Part shown: piece by piece, positions 35,031 to 44,776 of the stretch
How positions within the stretch are numbered: the first letter of the stretch is position 1
How the letters are laid out: each line of letters opens with the position of its first letter
Assembly: GCF_036880405.1 (NCBI RefSeq)
Contig: NZ_JBAJJM010000008.1
Coordinates: 1 to 64,000, forward strand
Direction: 5' to 3'
Source of the DNA: Mannheimia indoligenes
GTDB lineage: Bacteria; Pseudomonadota; Gammaproteobacteria; Enterobacterales; Pasteurellaceae
DNA length: 64,000 bases
Notes under the pieces: generated by a model
The model's database searches: none
What the model was told of the DNA's origin: nothing
What the model saw: the letters and a program-made list of their open reading frames with translations, nothing else
Program-made: the position numbers and the translations under genes

Positions 35031-35507
35031 TTATTTTGCAAATTTTAGGGCATTTTTGACCGCTTGTGGCACGAATTGGCTCACATCACCATTGTGGAGG
35101 TAAATCTCTCTCACCATTGTAGAAGAAAGATAACGCCACTCCACTGAAGGCGGAAAGAAGATCGTTTCTAAATCGCCCGATAATTTGTGATTTAGTTGAG
35201 CAAGTTGAATTTCATAGTCAATATCGTCTGCACCACGAATGCCACGAATAAGCACCTTCGCATTCTGCTCTTTAGCAAAATCCGCCAGTAAACCACTAAA
35301 GCCAATCACTTCAATATTATCAAGCTCTGCACAACTTTTTTTCACTAATTCAACACGCTCTTCTAGCTCGAAAAGCGGTTGCTTACTTGGATTTTTAGCC
35401 ACCGCAACAATCACTTTTCCAAAGAGCATTGAAGCCTTACGAATAATATCTAAATGCCCGTTGGTAATAGGGTCAAAAGTCCCTGCATAAATTACGTTAT
35501 AGCTCAT
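35031..35507 (-). CDS. coaD: Phosphopantetheine adenylyltransferase CoaD
   Basis: 158 residues, typical CoaD: AGTFDPITNGHLDIIRKA with the nucleotidyltransferase GH motif, LIRGIRGADDIDYE and the WRYLSSTMVREI (SST..R) motif. It makes dephospho-CoA from 4'-phosphopantetheine. It starts 9 bp after waaA; the waaA-coaD pairing is common in gamma-proteobacteria. Confidence 0.96.
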   Translation of the reverse strand: MSYNVIYAGTFDPITNGHLDIIRKASMLFGKVIVAVAKNPSKQPLFELEERVELVKKSCAELDNIEVIGFSGLLADFAKEQNAKVLIRGIRGADDIDYEIQLAQLNHKLSGDLETIFFPPSVEWRYLSSTMVREIYLHNGDVSQFVPQAVKNALKFAK

Positions 35508-35516
35508 TTTATTTCT

Positions 35517-36797
35517 CTATTCTATTATATAGGGAGCAAGCAAATCTAAATGGCGTTTTAATGCACCTTGATTTTCTTGTAAGACACTAAAACCTGAAGC
35601 GGCTATGTCTTGTCCGATTTGTGGCTGAGTTAATAATAATTCGATACTTTCAGCTAAGGCTTTAGCAGAACTTTCAACCTCAATCACACCTTTAACTTCT
35701 CTCAGTTTTTTAAATACTTCCGGAAAATTGTAGGTAAATAACCCTGAAATAACCGGTATGTTAAAAGCGATTGGCTCAAGCGGATTATGTCCGCCGTGTT
35801 TAACTAAACTCCCCCCCACAAAAGCAATATCAGAAAGCCCGTATAGTAACATCATTTCGCCCATTGTATCGCCTAGTAACACCTTCGTTTCTTGATTTAA
35901 TGCCTTATGTTCTGAGCGTTTTATATAATCTAAGCCTGATTTTTTAACCAAAAGCTCGACTAACTTAAAACGTTCCGGATGTCTCGGCACTAAAATCAGC
36001 ACTAAATCAGGATACTTATTCAATAAAATTTGATGGGCTTCTAAAATCAATTTTTCTTCACCTTCGTGCGTACTGCCCGCAATCCAAATTGGTCTTGCCT
36101 GCAAATTCAGAGCTGACTTTGTTTCCAGCACGCTTTGGTGTAGCTCCGGCGTAATTTCCAAATCAAATTTAAGGTTGCCTGTATTTACCATTTTGGCAGG
36201 ATTATAGCCTAATGCCAAATAGCGATCTTTGCTCACTTCATCTTGTGCCAAAATGAGCGAAATTTGATTGAGCATATCCTTCATACTGCCTTTAATCCAA
36301 CCATAGCGTTTGGCTGAACGAGGTGAAAGTCTGGCATTCGCAATTACAAACGGAATATTTCGCATCTCCACTTTACGGATTAAATTTGGCCAAATCTCCG
36401 TTTCGATCACAATAATCAATTTAGGATCAACAAAATTCAGAAAACGCTCTATAGCGTCAGGTAGATCATAAGGTAAATAAAAATGCGAGACAGAATTACC
36501 AAAAGCTGACATTACACGATCCGATCCTGTCGGTGTAACCGTTGTAACAATAAGCGGTAAATCAGGATACTGTTTTCCAATCGCTTTGATTAGCGGTGTT
36601 GCTGCAATCACTTCACCTACAGAGGCTGCGTGAATAACCACACCTTTAGCTTTTGGTTTTTCGGCTTCGTCATATACGCCATAACGTTCCCATAAACGTT
36701 TGCGGTAGGCAGGCTGCTTACGCCCTTTGTACCACATTAGAAAAAGTACAACGGGTTGTAATAAATAACTTAGACAAATATAGAGTAAACGGAGCAT
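35517..36797 (-). CDS. waaA: 3-deoxy-D-manno-octulosonic acid transferase WaaA (KdtA)
   Basis: 426 residues. An N-terminal membrane helix is followed by the GT30 family pattern: HAASVGEVIAATPLI, TVTPTGSDRV, ETEIWPNLI, NARLSPRSAKRY, ASTHEGEE-type (IAGSTHEGEE), PRHPERF, and FVGGSLVKHGGHNPLEP. It transfers Kdo to lipid IVA at the inner membrane. The co-resident kdkA implies the Haemophilus route, where one Kdo is added and then phosphorylated. FVGG is encoded by a run of seven G (35811-35817), short for phase variation and inside an essential motif. Confidence 0.94.
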   Translation of the reverse strand: MLRLLYICLSYLLQPVVLFLMWYKGRKQPAYRKRLWERYGVYDEAEKPKAKGVVIHAASVGEVIAATPLIKAIGKQYPDLPLIVTTVTPTGSDRVMSAFGNSVSHFYLPYDLPDAIERFLNFVDPKLIIVIETEIWPNLIRKVEMRNIPFVIANARLSPRSAKRYGWIKGSMKDMLNQISLILAQDEVSKDRYLALGYNPAKMVNTGNLKFDLEITPELHQSVLETKSALNLQARPIWIAGSTHEGEEKLILEAHQILLNKYPDLVLILVPRHPERFKLVELLVKKSGLDYIKRSEHKALNQETKVLLGDTMGEMMLLYGLSDIAFVGGSLVKHGGHNPLEPIAFNIPVISGLFTYNFPEVFKKLREVKGVIEVESSAKALAESIELLLTQPQIGQDIAASGFSVLQENQGALKRHLDLLAPYIIE

Positions 36798-36864
36798 TTA
36801 TTTTCCTTACAAGCGGTCTTTTTTTCTAATTTTTTTACCAATCAGTCTTATTATACCTAAAAAT

Positions 36865-36895
36865 AAACCACGAAATAGTTTGGATTTCGTGGTTT
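36865..36895 (-). terminator. Terminator after trhP
   Basis: AAACCACGAAAT (36865-36876) pairs with ATTTCGTGGTTT (36884-36895), a perfect 12-bp stem with a 7-nt loop just after the trhP stop. Confidence 0.8.
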
Positions 36896-36913
36896 ACATT
36901 ATTTTAAACGAAA

Positions 36914-38293
36914 TTAAGCTTGATGCGGATTGCGAGTATTTGCATTTACTAAGTTACGCATTAAAAGGGCAAAATCCAACTCAATGTCTTGTGGCACATC
37001 TAAAAAAACAAAGTGTCCGTCCCCTAAGGCGGCTTCTACGCTTTCGTTTTTGCGGTTTAGCATACGTTCAATTTTGAACACGATATTGCCTTTTGGCGTC
37101 ATCATTTCTACCGAATCGCCGACTAAGAATTTATTTTTAACGGCAACTTCCGCCATACCTTGCTCATTGCGTTTACCGGTAAATTCCCCCACAAACTGTT
37201 GGCGTTCGGAAATCGAATAGCCGTATTCATAATTTTGATATTCATCGTGCGTGTGGCGGCGTAAAAAGCCTTCTGTATAACCACGGTGAGCCAAACTTTC
37301 TAAGGTATCCAATAACGATTCATCAAACGGCTTACCGGCTGCGGCATCATCAATCGCTTTACGGTAAACTTGGGCGGTTCTCGCACAGTAGTAGAAGGAT
37401 TTCGTTCTACCTTCAATTTTCAGAGAATGTACGCCCATTTGGGTTAAACGTTCCACGTGTTGCACCGCACGCAAATCTTTCGAGTTCATAAAATAAGTGC
37501 CGTGCTCATCTTCAAAGGCAGTCATTTGCTCGTCAGGACGTTGTGATTCGGTGTAAAGGAACACTTTATCGGTTGCCTCACCGCTACCTAAAGTTGGGGC
37601 AACATTTTTAATCTCAATTTCAGGCTCGTATTTCGGTACAATTTGACCGACTTCATCGACTTTGCCCTCTTCCATTTTGTATTCCCAACGGCAAGCATTG
37701 GTGCAAGTGCCTTGGTTTGGATCTCGTTTATTGATGTAACCTGAAAGCAAGCAACGACCTGAATACGCCATACACAAAGCACCGTGAACGAAGATCTCAA
37801 GCTCCATTTCCGGCACTTGTTGGCGGATTTCTTCAATCTCTTCAAGCGATAATTCACGAGATAAAATCACACGAGTTAAACCCATTTGATGCCAAAACTT
37901 CACCGTCGCCCAGTTCACTGCATTTGCTTGAACAGAAAGATGGATATCCATTTCAGGGAAATTCTCACGCACCAGCATAATCAAGCCCGGATCTGACATA
38001 ATCAGTGCATCCGGTTTCATATCCACAACCACTTTTAAATCTTTAATGAAGGTTTTAAGTTTTGAGTTGTGCGGTGCGATATTCACCACCACATAGAATT
38101 TTTTGCCGAGAGCGTGTGCTTCATCAATCGCAATTTTTAAATTTTCGTGGTTGAATTCATTGTTACGCACACGCAAGCTATAGCGTGGCTGTCCGGCGTA
38201 AATCGCATCTGCCCCGTAGGCAAAAGCATAACGCATATTTTTTAAAGAACCTGCAGGCGAAAGCAACTCAGGTTTGGCATATTTTAAAGTCAT
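36914..38293 (-). CDS. trhP: Peptidase U32 family tRNA 5-hydroxyuridine protein TrhP (YegQ)
   Basis: 459 residues from the ATG at 38293 (AGAGAT before it). It begins KPELLSPAGSLKNMRYAFAYGADAIYAGQPRYSLR and has the four-cysteine region ALCMAYSGRCLLSGY...GTCTNACRW and the signature HSLKIEGRTKS. It matches YegQ, which hydroxylates U34 of tRNAs with prephenate as a cosubstrate, rather than RlhA/YdcP, which is longer. The frame is open a further 30 codons upstream, without a good ribosome site. Confidence 0.88.
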   Translation of the reverse strand: MTLKYAKPELLSPAGSLKNMRYAFAYGADAIYAGQPRYSLRVRNNEFNHENLKIAIDEAHALGKKFYVVVNIAPHNSKLKTFIKDLKVVVDMKPDALIMSDPGLIMLVRENFPEMDIHLSVQANAVNWATVKFWHQMGLTRVILSRELSLEEIEEIRQQVPEMELEIFVHGALCMAYSGRCLLSGYINKRDPNQGTCTNACRWEYKMEEGKVDEVGQIVPKYEPEIEIKNVAPTLGSGEATDKVFLYTESQRPDEQMTAFEDEHGTYFMNSKDLRAVQHVERLTQMGVHSLKIEGRTKSFYYCARTAQVYRKAIDDAAAGKPFDESLLDTLESLAHRGYTEGFLRRHTHDEYQNYEYGYSISERQQFVGEFTGKRNEQGMAEVAVKNKFLVGDSVEMMTPKGNIVFKIERMLNRKNESVEAALGDGHFVFLDVPQDIELDFALLMRNLVNANTRNPHQA

Positions 38294-38422
38294 AAGTAAT
38301 CTCTTTTCTGATAACAAGTCAGGGCTTTCCACCAAAGGAAAGCGTAAGCGGTCTATTTTCCAAGAAATCTTGCATATTGGCAAGTCAATCTATTACAATC
38401 TGCTTTTTTATGTGGGGAAACT

Positions 38423-38794
38423 ATGAAACTTAAACTACTTTTAGCAACAACATTATTCGCCTTTTCAGCATTAAGTAATGCACAAAGCATCAAAATGGAA
38501 ATGATGCAAATGAATATGAACGCCAACAAATTAGTTAGAGCTAATTCGGCAGAAGAATTTCAACAAGCTGCGAAAAATTTTGTTGAAATTACTGAGAAAA
38601 CCAAAGCTATTTTTCCAAATAGTGTAAAGGGCGATAAAGCTGCTGAAGAAGATTACCAAGCAGGCATTCAGAAATTAATTGATGTCGTAAAAGAAGCGGA
38701 TAAAAAAGCTCAAGCCGGCGATTTGCAAGAAGCCAAAATTATGATTTCAGAGCTTGAAGTTCTTAAGCGTGAATATCACAAAAAATATAAATAA
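38423..38794 (+). CDS. cybC: Cytochrome b562 family protein (CybC)
   Basis: 123 residues with a signal peptide (MKLKLLLATTLFAFSALSNA). The mature four-helix bundle keeps both heme ligands of cytochrome b562: a Met near the N-terminus (KMEMMQMN) and the His of the C-terminal REYHKKYK. It is a periplasmic b-type heme carrier of unknown role. Overall identity to the E. coli protein is low, and extra Met residues near the N-terminus make the exact ligand uncertain. It is monocistronic and convergent with dnaE. Confidence 0.82.
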   Translation: MKLKLLLATTLFAFSALSNAQSIKMEMMQMNMNANKLVRANSAEEFQQAAKNFVEITEKTKAIFPNSVKGDKAAEEDYQAGIQKLIDVVKEADKKAQAGDLQEAKIMISELEVLKREYHKKYK

Positions 38795-38800
38795 TCGCAA

Positions 38801-38832
38801 AATAAAGGGTAAGTTAAAACTTACCCTTTATT
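38801..38832. terminator. Bidirectional terminator between cybC and dnaE
   Basis: AATAAAGGGTAAGTT (38801-38815) and AACTTACCCTTTATT (38818-38832) are exact reverse complements. Confidence 0.88.
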
Positions 38833-38834
38833 AT

Positions 38835-41800
38835 TTATTCAAATTCCAACTCAACTGAATTTTCACCCAGTAACTCTTTTAGTTCCGAGAACATCTGCTC
38901 GTTCGGCATTACTCGCCATTCCACGCCACCTTTTAGTAACACACGCCCTTCCGGACTTTGATAATAGAAGTGTAGTGGCAATGTACCTTCCTTGTGAGGT
39001 GCAATGATAGCGGTCATTTTTTTGATAAAATTTGCAGAAAGCTGTTCTTTGTTAATTGCCAATGCCAAGCTTTTTGCAAATCGGCTACGTGCTTCATCAA
39101 GAGAAAGCACCTCTCTTGCAGACATTTTTAATCCGCCACTGAAATCATCAAACTGCACCGAACCTGTTGCCACAATGATTTGATCTTGTTGCATTAAATG
39201 CCCAAAGTTTTCTAATGCTTCAGAGAAAAGTGTGATATCGAGTTTACCCGAACGGTCTTCAATAGTCGCAATGCCGATACGGCTTCCCCGTTTCGTTACA
39301 GCTACCCGTGATGCCATCACAATCCCCGAAACCGTTGTCATCTGCCCTCTGAAAGTCGGTTGTAGCTCATTAAGCCTATTTGGGGCATAGTGCGATAGCT
39401 CTTTTAAGAACCTGCCAATTGGATGCCCGCTTAAATAAAGCCCTAACGTCGCCCTCTCTCCGTCTAAAATCGTTTGTTCCGACCATTTCGGTGTGTTCGC
39501 ATAAGCATTTTGCACCTCTTCAGGTGTTTCAGTCAGCACGCCGAACATATCACTCTGTCCAAGCTCTTCCATTTTGCTGTGCTGATCCGAGGCTTTTAAT
39601 GCATCTTCTAAATTTTTCATTAAAGCTGCACGATGCGGACCTAATTTATCAAACGCTCCGGACATAATCAGGCTTTCAAAGGTGCGACGGTTAATTTTTT
39701 TCAGATCGACACGGGCAGTTAAATCAAACAGATCGGTAAAACGCCCACCTTGATTGCGAGCCTCCAAAATCGCCTCAATCGGACCTTCCCCCACGCCTTT
39801 AATTGCCCCTAAGCCGTAAACAATTTCGCCTTTTTCGTTTACGCTGAAACGGTGTTTACCACTGTTCACATCAGGTGGCACAACCGTTAAGCCCATATTG
39901 ATACATTCATCATAAAAGCCAACGATCTTATCAGTATTATCCATCTCTGAAGTCATTACCGCCGCCATAAATTCTGCTGGGTAATGAGCCTTTAACCAAA
40001 GCGTTTGGTAAGATACCAACGCATAAGCGGCTGAGTGCGATTTGTTAAAACCATAGCCGGCAAATTTTTCTACCAAGTCAAAAATTGCTCCGGCTAATTC
40101 TCCGTCAATCCCTTTGGATTTCGCTCCTTTCTCAAACACTTCCCGTTGAGCCGCCATTTCTTCTGGTTTCTTCTTACCCATCGCACGGCGAAGTAAATCC
40201 GCCCCACCGAGCGTATAACCGGCAAGCTCTTGTGCAATTTGCATTACCTGCTCTTGGTAAACAATCACCCCATAGGTTGGCTCTAAAATCGGTTTTAGGC
40301 ATTCGTGCTGATATTGTGGATCAGGGTAAGACACTTCTTCCTTGCCGTGTTTACGGTCGATAAAGTTCTGCACCATTCCCGACTCCAGCGGACCCGGGCG
40401 GAATAATGCCACCAAAGCGATAATATCTTCAAAACAGTCCGGTTTTAGACGAGAAATCAGATCTTTCATTCCACGGCTTTCAAGCTGGAACACCGCCGTG
40501 GTTTTTGCCGCTAATAGCAGATCAAAAGATTTTTTATCATCAAGCGGAATACTTTCTATGCGAACCGGTTCTTTCCCTTCTCGTTCAAGGCGAGCATTCA
40601 CCATCTCTAATGCCCATTTAATGATGGTTAAGGTACGCAAGCCCAAGAAGTCAAATTTTACTAAGCCGGCATATTCCACATCATTTTTATCAAAATGGGT
40701 AACAGGGTGTAAACCTTCGCTATCACAATAAAGTGGTGAGAAATCGGTGATCGCAGTAGGAGCAATTACCACGCCCCCTGCGTGCTTACCGGCATTTCGG
40801 GTTACGCCCTCAAGCTTGCGAGCCATATCGATCAGATCTTTCACTTCCTCATCGGCTTCATACAGTTCAGGGAGTTTTGGTTCAGCGGCAAAAGCTTTTT
40901 CTAATGTCATTCCCGGATCGGGTGGAATCAGCTTGGAAATTCTGTCCACAAAGCTATAAGGATGTCCAAGCACACGCCCCACATCACGAATTACCGCTTT
41001 TGCTGCCATCGTTCCGAAGGTAATAATTTGCGATACCGCTTGGCGACCGTAAGTTTCTGCCACGTGTTCGATAACACGATCTCGCCCATCCATACAGAAA
41101 TCGACATCAAAATCGGGCATTGAAACCCGCTCAGGGTTTAAAAAACGTTCAAAAAGTAAGTCAAATTCCAGTGGATCTAAATCGGTAATTTTAAGTGCAT
41201 AAGCCACCAACGAACCCGCTCCCGAACCACGTCCCGGACCAACCGGAATATCGTTATCTTTCGACCATTGAATAAATTCCATCACGATCAGGAAGTAGCC
41301 CGGAAAGCCCATTTGGTTAATTACATCTAATTCAACTTGTAATCTTTCGTCATAAACTGACCGCTTGTTAGCCCTTTCCTCAGGGTCAGGAAATAAAAAT
41401 TCAAGGCGTTCTTCTAAACCTTCTCTTGATTTTTTCACTAAAAAATCTTCGGTTGAAAGATCGCCTGTCGGGAAATTTGGCAGGAAATATTCGCCTAAAC
41501 GCACTGTAACCGAGCAGCGTTTTGCAATTTCTACCGTATTAGCTAAGGCACTCGGCAAGTCTGCAAACAGCTTGCACATTTCCTCTTCTGAGCGGAAATA
41601 TTGCTTTGGAGAATATTTTTTCGGGCGTTTCGGATCATCTAAAGTATAGCTGTCGTGAATTGCCACACGGATTTCGTGAGCATCAAAGTCATCTTCTTTT
41701 AAGAAAACAACATCATTCACTGCCACTAAAGGAATTGCATTTTTTTGGGAAAATTCGACCGCTTGTTTGATATAGCGTTCTTCGTCTGCTCGCCCTGTGC

Positions 41801-42311
41801 GGCAAACCGACATATAAAAATGATTTGGGTAATATTGTTGATAAAAAGAGAGTTTCTCAGCAGCTTCCGATAGATTTTCTTTAAGTAAGGCTTTACCCAC
41901 ATCTCCCATTCGTCCGCCTGAAAGCACAATAATGCCTTCATTCAGCTCAGCCAGCCATTCTCTCTCTACCATTGGAAATTCAATGTATCCTTGTTGATAG
42001 GCTTTGGAGAGAATTTGGGTAATATTGTGGTATCCTTTATTGTTTTTAGCTAATAGCGTTAGCTCAAAATAATCATCACTACCAGTATCCGATTTAACAT
42101 ATACATCAGCACCGATAATTGGCTTAATGCCCGCTCCTAATGCCTCGCCATAAAATTTCACCAAGCCGCAGAAGTTGGTGAAATCGGTTAGCCCCATCGC
42201 CACCATATTATTGGCAACTGCCGCTTTGACTAAAGGTTTCACTTTGGCTAAACCGTTAATCATTGAGAAATCACTGTGAACTTTTAAATGGACGAAACGA
42301 CAATCAGACAT
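38835..42311 (-). CDS. dnaE: DNA polymerase III alpha subunit DnaE
   Basis: 1158 residues, the gamma-proteobacterial length. The PHP domain is N-terminal (FVHLKVHSDFSMINGLAKV). The catalytic palm has the PDFDVDFCMDGRD motif with the aspartates near 402-404, GPGRGSGAGSLVAYAL and FNKSHSAAYALVSYQTLWLKAHYPAEFMAA. A C-terminal OB domain (VSGIVMASRVAVTKRGSRIGIATIED) and tau-binding tail follow. It is the replicative polymerase. No rnhB or accA neighbours are seen; it stands alone, downstream of the lptFG terminator. Confidence 0.97.
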   Translation of the reverse strand: MSDCRFVHLKVHSDFSMINGLAKVKPLVKAAVANNMVAMGLTDFTNFCGLVKFYGEALGAGIKPIIGADVYVKSDTGSDDYFELTLLAKNNKGYHNITQILSKAYQQGYIEFPMVEREWLAELNEGIIVLSGGRMGDVGKALLKENLSEAAEKLSFYQQYYPNHFYMSVCRTGRADEERYIKQAVEFSQKNAIPLVAVNDVVFLKEDDFDAHEIRVAIHDSYTLDDPKRPKKYSPKQYFRSEEEMCKLFADLPSALANTVEIAKRCSVTVRLGEYFLPNFPTGDLSTEDFLVKKSREGLEERLEFLFPDPEERANKRSVYDERLQVELDVINQMGFPGYFLIVMEFIQWSKDNDIPVGPGRGSGAGSLVAYALKITDLDPLEFDLLFERFLNPERVSMPDFDVDFCMDGRDRVIEHVAETYGRQAVSQIITFGTMAAKAVIRDVGRVLGHPYSFVDRISKLIPPDPGMTLEKAFAAEPKLPELYEADEEVKDLIDMARKLEGVTRNAGKHAGGVVIAPTAITDFSPLYCDSEGLHPVTHFDKNDVEYAGLVKFDFLGLRTLTIIKWALEMVNARLEREGKEPVRIESIPLDDKKSFDLLLAAKTTAVFQLESRGMKDLISRLKPDCFEDIIALVALFRPGPLESGMVQNFIDRKHGKEEVSYPDPQYQHECLKPILEPTYGVIVYQEQVMQIAQELAGYTLGGADLLRRAMGKKKPEEMAAQREVFEKGAKSKGIDGELAGAIFDLVEKFAGYGFNKSHSAAYALVSYQTLWLKAHYPAEFMAAVMTSEMDNTDKIVGFYDECINMGLTVVPPDVNSGKHRFSVNEKGEIVYGLGAIKGVGEGPIEAILEARNQGGRFTDLFDLTARVDLKKINRRTFESLIMSGAFDKLGPHRAALMKNLEDALKASDQHSKMEELGQSDMFGVLTETPEEVQNAYANTPKWSEQTILDGERATLGLYLSGHPIGRFLKELSHYAPNRLNELQPTFRGQMTTVSGIVMASRVAVTKRGSRIGIATIEDRSGKLDITLFSEALENFGHLMQQDQIIVATGSVQFDDFSGGLKMSAREVLSLDEARSRFAKSLALAINKEQLSANFIKKMTAIIAPHKEGTLPLHFYYQSPEGRVLLKGGVEWRVMPNEQMFSELKELLGENSVELEFE

Positions 42312-42346
42312 AATGCTAAGGTAGAATTAAGATTTAAAGGAATATT

Positions 42347-42390
42347 CAAGCGGTCATTTTTGCAAAAAATTTTGTAAAAATAACCGCTTG
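42347..42390 (-). terminator. Inverted uptake-signal pair after lptG
   Basis: CAAGCGGTCATTTTTGCAAAA (42347-42367, shown in full) opposes its near-complement 42370-42390. It lies between the lptG stop and the dnaE start and probably terminates the lptFG transcript. Confidence 0.75.
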
Positions 42391-42395
42391 TAAAA

Positions 42396-43493
42396 TTAAT
42401 CACGTTTTTTGCTTAGTAACCACCAAACAATTACCAGACAGAGCAAACTTGGAATTAATGCCCCAACCGGTACAGGTAGCCAAGTGGCAATAAGACTTAA
42501 ATTCCCAAATACAATGTTCGCCACGTAGAACATAAAGCCGGCAACAATCCCAATAACAATTTTCGCCCCCATCGTACTACTACGAAGCGGTCCGAAAATA
42601 AAGGAGATCGCAAGTAACATCATCACCGCCATTGAGATCGGCTGGAATACTTTACGCCAGAACGTAATTTCGAAGCGTTTCGGATCTTGCCCAGTGTCTT
42701 TTAAAAAGCCGACATAATCCGCCAAGCCCGAAATAGACAGCGATTCAGGCTTAAGTGAAACAATCCCTAATTTGCTTGGCGTTAAGCTGGTTTGCCAACC
42801 TTGATCGGGTTGCTTGCCTTGCTGGATCTGATTCTCACCAAGTTCTGATTTTTCAACGTTAGAGAGTATCCAGCCTTTTTCATCGCTATATTGAGCCTCA
42901 CTCGCTCGTAATACCGATTGCAATTCACGTTTATTTTCGCCTTCGCCAAATTCGTAAATAAGTACGTTACTCAGGCTTTTTTCATTATTGATACGGTTGA
43001 TATAGATAAATGAGTTTCCATCTTTCGCCCAAAAACCATCTTTGGTGGCAAGCATTGAGCCGCCACTTTGAGCAATAGAACGCATATTACGGGCAAATTG
43101 TTCGGTTTGCGGTACGCCCCATTCGCCGATAATCATTGTAAAGATCACAAGTGGCAAAGCAGTTTTCATTACCGCTAAACCAATGCGAAAGCGAGAAAAA
43201 CCGGAGGCTTGCATTACAACTAACTCACTACGGCTGGCAAGATTTCCCAAGCCTAAAAGAGAACCTAATAAAGCTGCAATCGGAAAAAAGGTTTCAATAT
43301 CTCTTGGAATAGTTAAAAAGGTGTAATAAGCCGCTTTCAAACCATCGTAAGAGCCTCGTCCAACATCACGAAATTCCTCTACAAATTTAATGATTGCCCC
43401 AAGCCCTACCAATAAAAATAGAGTGAGGAAAATTGCCGATAAAATCGTTTTACCGATGTAGCGTTCTAAAATGTTCATTGAGAAAATTTTCAT
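42396..43493 (-). CDS. lptG: LPS export permease LptG
   Basis: 365 residues with six membrane helices in two groups of three around a periplasmic jellyroll: NILERYIGKTILSAIFLTLFLLVGL, PIAALLGSLLGLGNLASRSELVVMQASGFS, and a C-terminal block with FIFGPLRSSTMGAKIVIGIVAGFMFYV. With LptF and LptB it extracts lipopolysaccharide from the inner membrane. The ATG at 43493 overlaps the lptF stop (TAATG); an ATG at 43478 matches the usual N-terminus (MNILERYIGKT) and is an alternative. Confidence 0.93.
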   Translation of the reverse strand: MKIFSMNILERYIGKTILSAIFLTLFLLVGLGAIIKFVEEFRDVGRGSYDGLKAAYYTFLTIPRDIETFFPIAALLGSLLGLGNLASRSELVVMQASGFSRFRIGLAVMKTALPLVIFTMIIGEWGVPQTEQFARNMRSIAQSGGSMLATKDGFWAKDGNSFIYINRINNEKSLSNVLIYEFGEGENKRELQSVLRASEAQYSDEKGWILSNVEKSELGENQIQQGKQPDQGWQTSLTPSKLGIVSLKPESLSISGLADYVGFLKDTGQDPKRFEITFWRKVFQPISMAVMMLLAISFIFGPLRSSTMGAKIVIGIVAGFMFYVANIVFGNLSLIATWLPVPVGALIPSLLCLVIVWWLLSKKRD

Positions 43494-44602
43494 TATGCCA
43501 CCGCCTTATTAGTGATTTTTTTAGCACTAAACTGATAGCGTAATTTAGACATAAATTTACCATTCCACATATTCAACACAATACCTAAAATTAAAAAGGC
43601 AACGGAGACTAACGGCATTAAAATTTCTGCATTTAGCTTGCCCGATCCACCCGATGATTTGAGTGAGCTTTGCAGTAGGAAATAGATTAAATAAAGCAAT
43701 AGTGCAGGCAATAATTTAGCAAAACGTCCTTGTCGAGGGTTTACGCTACTCATCGGTACTGCCAATAACGCCATTAACGGCACGGCAAAAATTAACGCTA
43801 AACGCCAATGTAATTCAGCTTTTGCTTCCGGACTATCGGTTTCCATTAATGTTTTAAAATCGGCACGTTGCACTAATTTTTCGTCCGATTCCACATCTTG
43901 ATAACCTAAATAAGCGGAATAATTTTCAAAGTGAGAAATACGGAAGTCGGCACTTTGCGGCGTACCCTCAAAACGTTTGCTTTCTGCTAACGTTAAAACC
44001 TGATCACCATTTGGCAAACCTTGTAAAGTACCGTTTTCAGCCACCACGACCGAAGGTTTGTTATTTTTTTGCTGTTCCGGTTGGAAAACGTAAATATCAT
44101 TAAGGCTACTATTTTCAATTTTATCAATAAATAATACATAACCACCTGCCGACATAAACTGACCTGCCGAAAGGGCAGCAAAACGCGGATTAGCTTTCGC
44201 CTCTGCTAACATTTCACTTTGTTTGTTAATCGCCCAAGGGGTCAGCCAAAAGACGTTATATACCGCTAAAGCTGTCGTAAAAATGGAGAGGAACATCGCC
44301 ACTTTTACCAATAAACCTTGCCCGATCCCACACGCACGCATCACTGTAATTTCACTTTCCGCATAAAAACGCCCAAGTGTCAATAATAGTGCGATAAAAA
44401 GAGATAACGGCAACATTAATTGTGCCATTGTCGGCATTCCCAGCCCTAATAAGCTGACGACTAAATCTGCCGGTACTTTACCACTTACGGCAGAACTTAA
44501 AACTCGAACTAATTGCTGGCAGAAAAAAATCAGCAAGAGGATAAACAATATCGCTACTTGGCTTTTAAATATCTCTTTGGTTAAATATCGGCTTAAAATC
44601 AC
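43493..44602 (-). CDS. lptF: LPS export permease LptF
   Basis: 369 residues, partner of LptG: ILSRYLTKEIFKSQVAILFILLLIFFCQQLVRVL, LPLSLFIALLLTLGRFYAESEITVMRACGIG, then a periplasmic jellyroll and a C-terminal LIFAVPLMALLAVPMSSVNPRQGRFAKLLPALLLYLIYFLLQ block. It is first in the lptF-lptG operon. In Haemophilus lptF is adjacent and divergent to pepA; here a secreted-protein gene sits between them. Confidence 0.94.
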   Translation of the reverse strand: MILSRYLTKEIFKSQVAILFILLLIFFCQQLVRVLSSAVSGKVPADLVVSLLGLGMPTMAQLMLPLSLFIALLLTLGRFYAESEITVMRACGIGQGLLVKVAMFLSIFTTALAVYNVFWLTPWAINKQSEMLAEAKANPRFAALSAGQFMSAGGYVLFIDKIENSSLNDIYVFQPEQQKNNKPSVVVAENGTLQGLPNGDQVLTLAESKRFEGTPQSADFRISHFENYSAYLGYQDVESDEKLVQRADFKTLMETDSPEAKAELHWRLALIFAVPLMALLAVPMSSVNPRQGRFAKLLPALLLYLIYFLLQSSLKSSGGSGKLNAEILMPLVSVAFLILGIVLNMWNGKFMSKLRYQFSAKKITNKAVA

Positions 44603-44741
44603 AGTTTTTCTCTATAATGTCTAAAATTAAGAAACACTAAGCTATAACAAGCGGTCTCTTTTAACAATTTTTTGCAAAAGTGTCTTGCATACGAATATGC
44701 AATAATACCTTTTTTAGCTAGAAAAATCATCTATAGAAAAA

Positions 44742-44766
44742 TTACGCACGGTTTAACCGTGCGTAA
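44742..44766 (-). terminator. Terminator after the STN/DotD-like gene
   Basis: TTACGCACGGTT and AACCGTGCGTAA form a perfect 12-bp stem (44742-44766) with T residues after it on the minus strand. It lies 10 bp past the stop codon. Confidence 0.88.
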
Positions 44767-44776
44767 AATTCATTAT

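Noticed and set aside
35811..35817. Run of seven G in waaA as a phase-variable tract
   Set aside because: It encodes a conserved GG motif of an essential Kdo transferase; loss would be lethal and seven bases is short.
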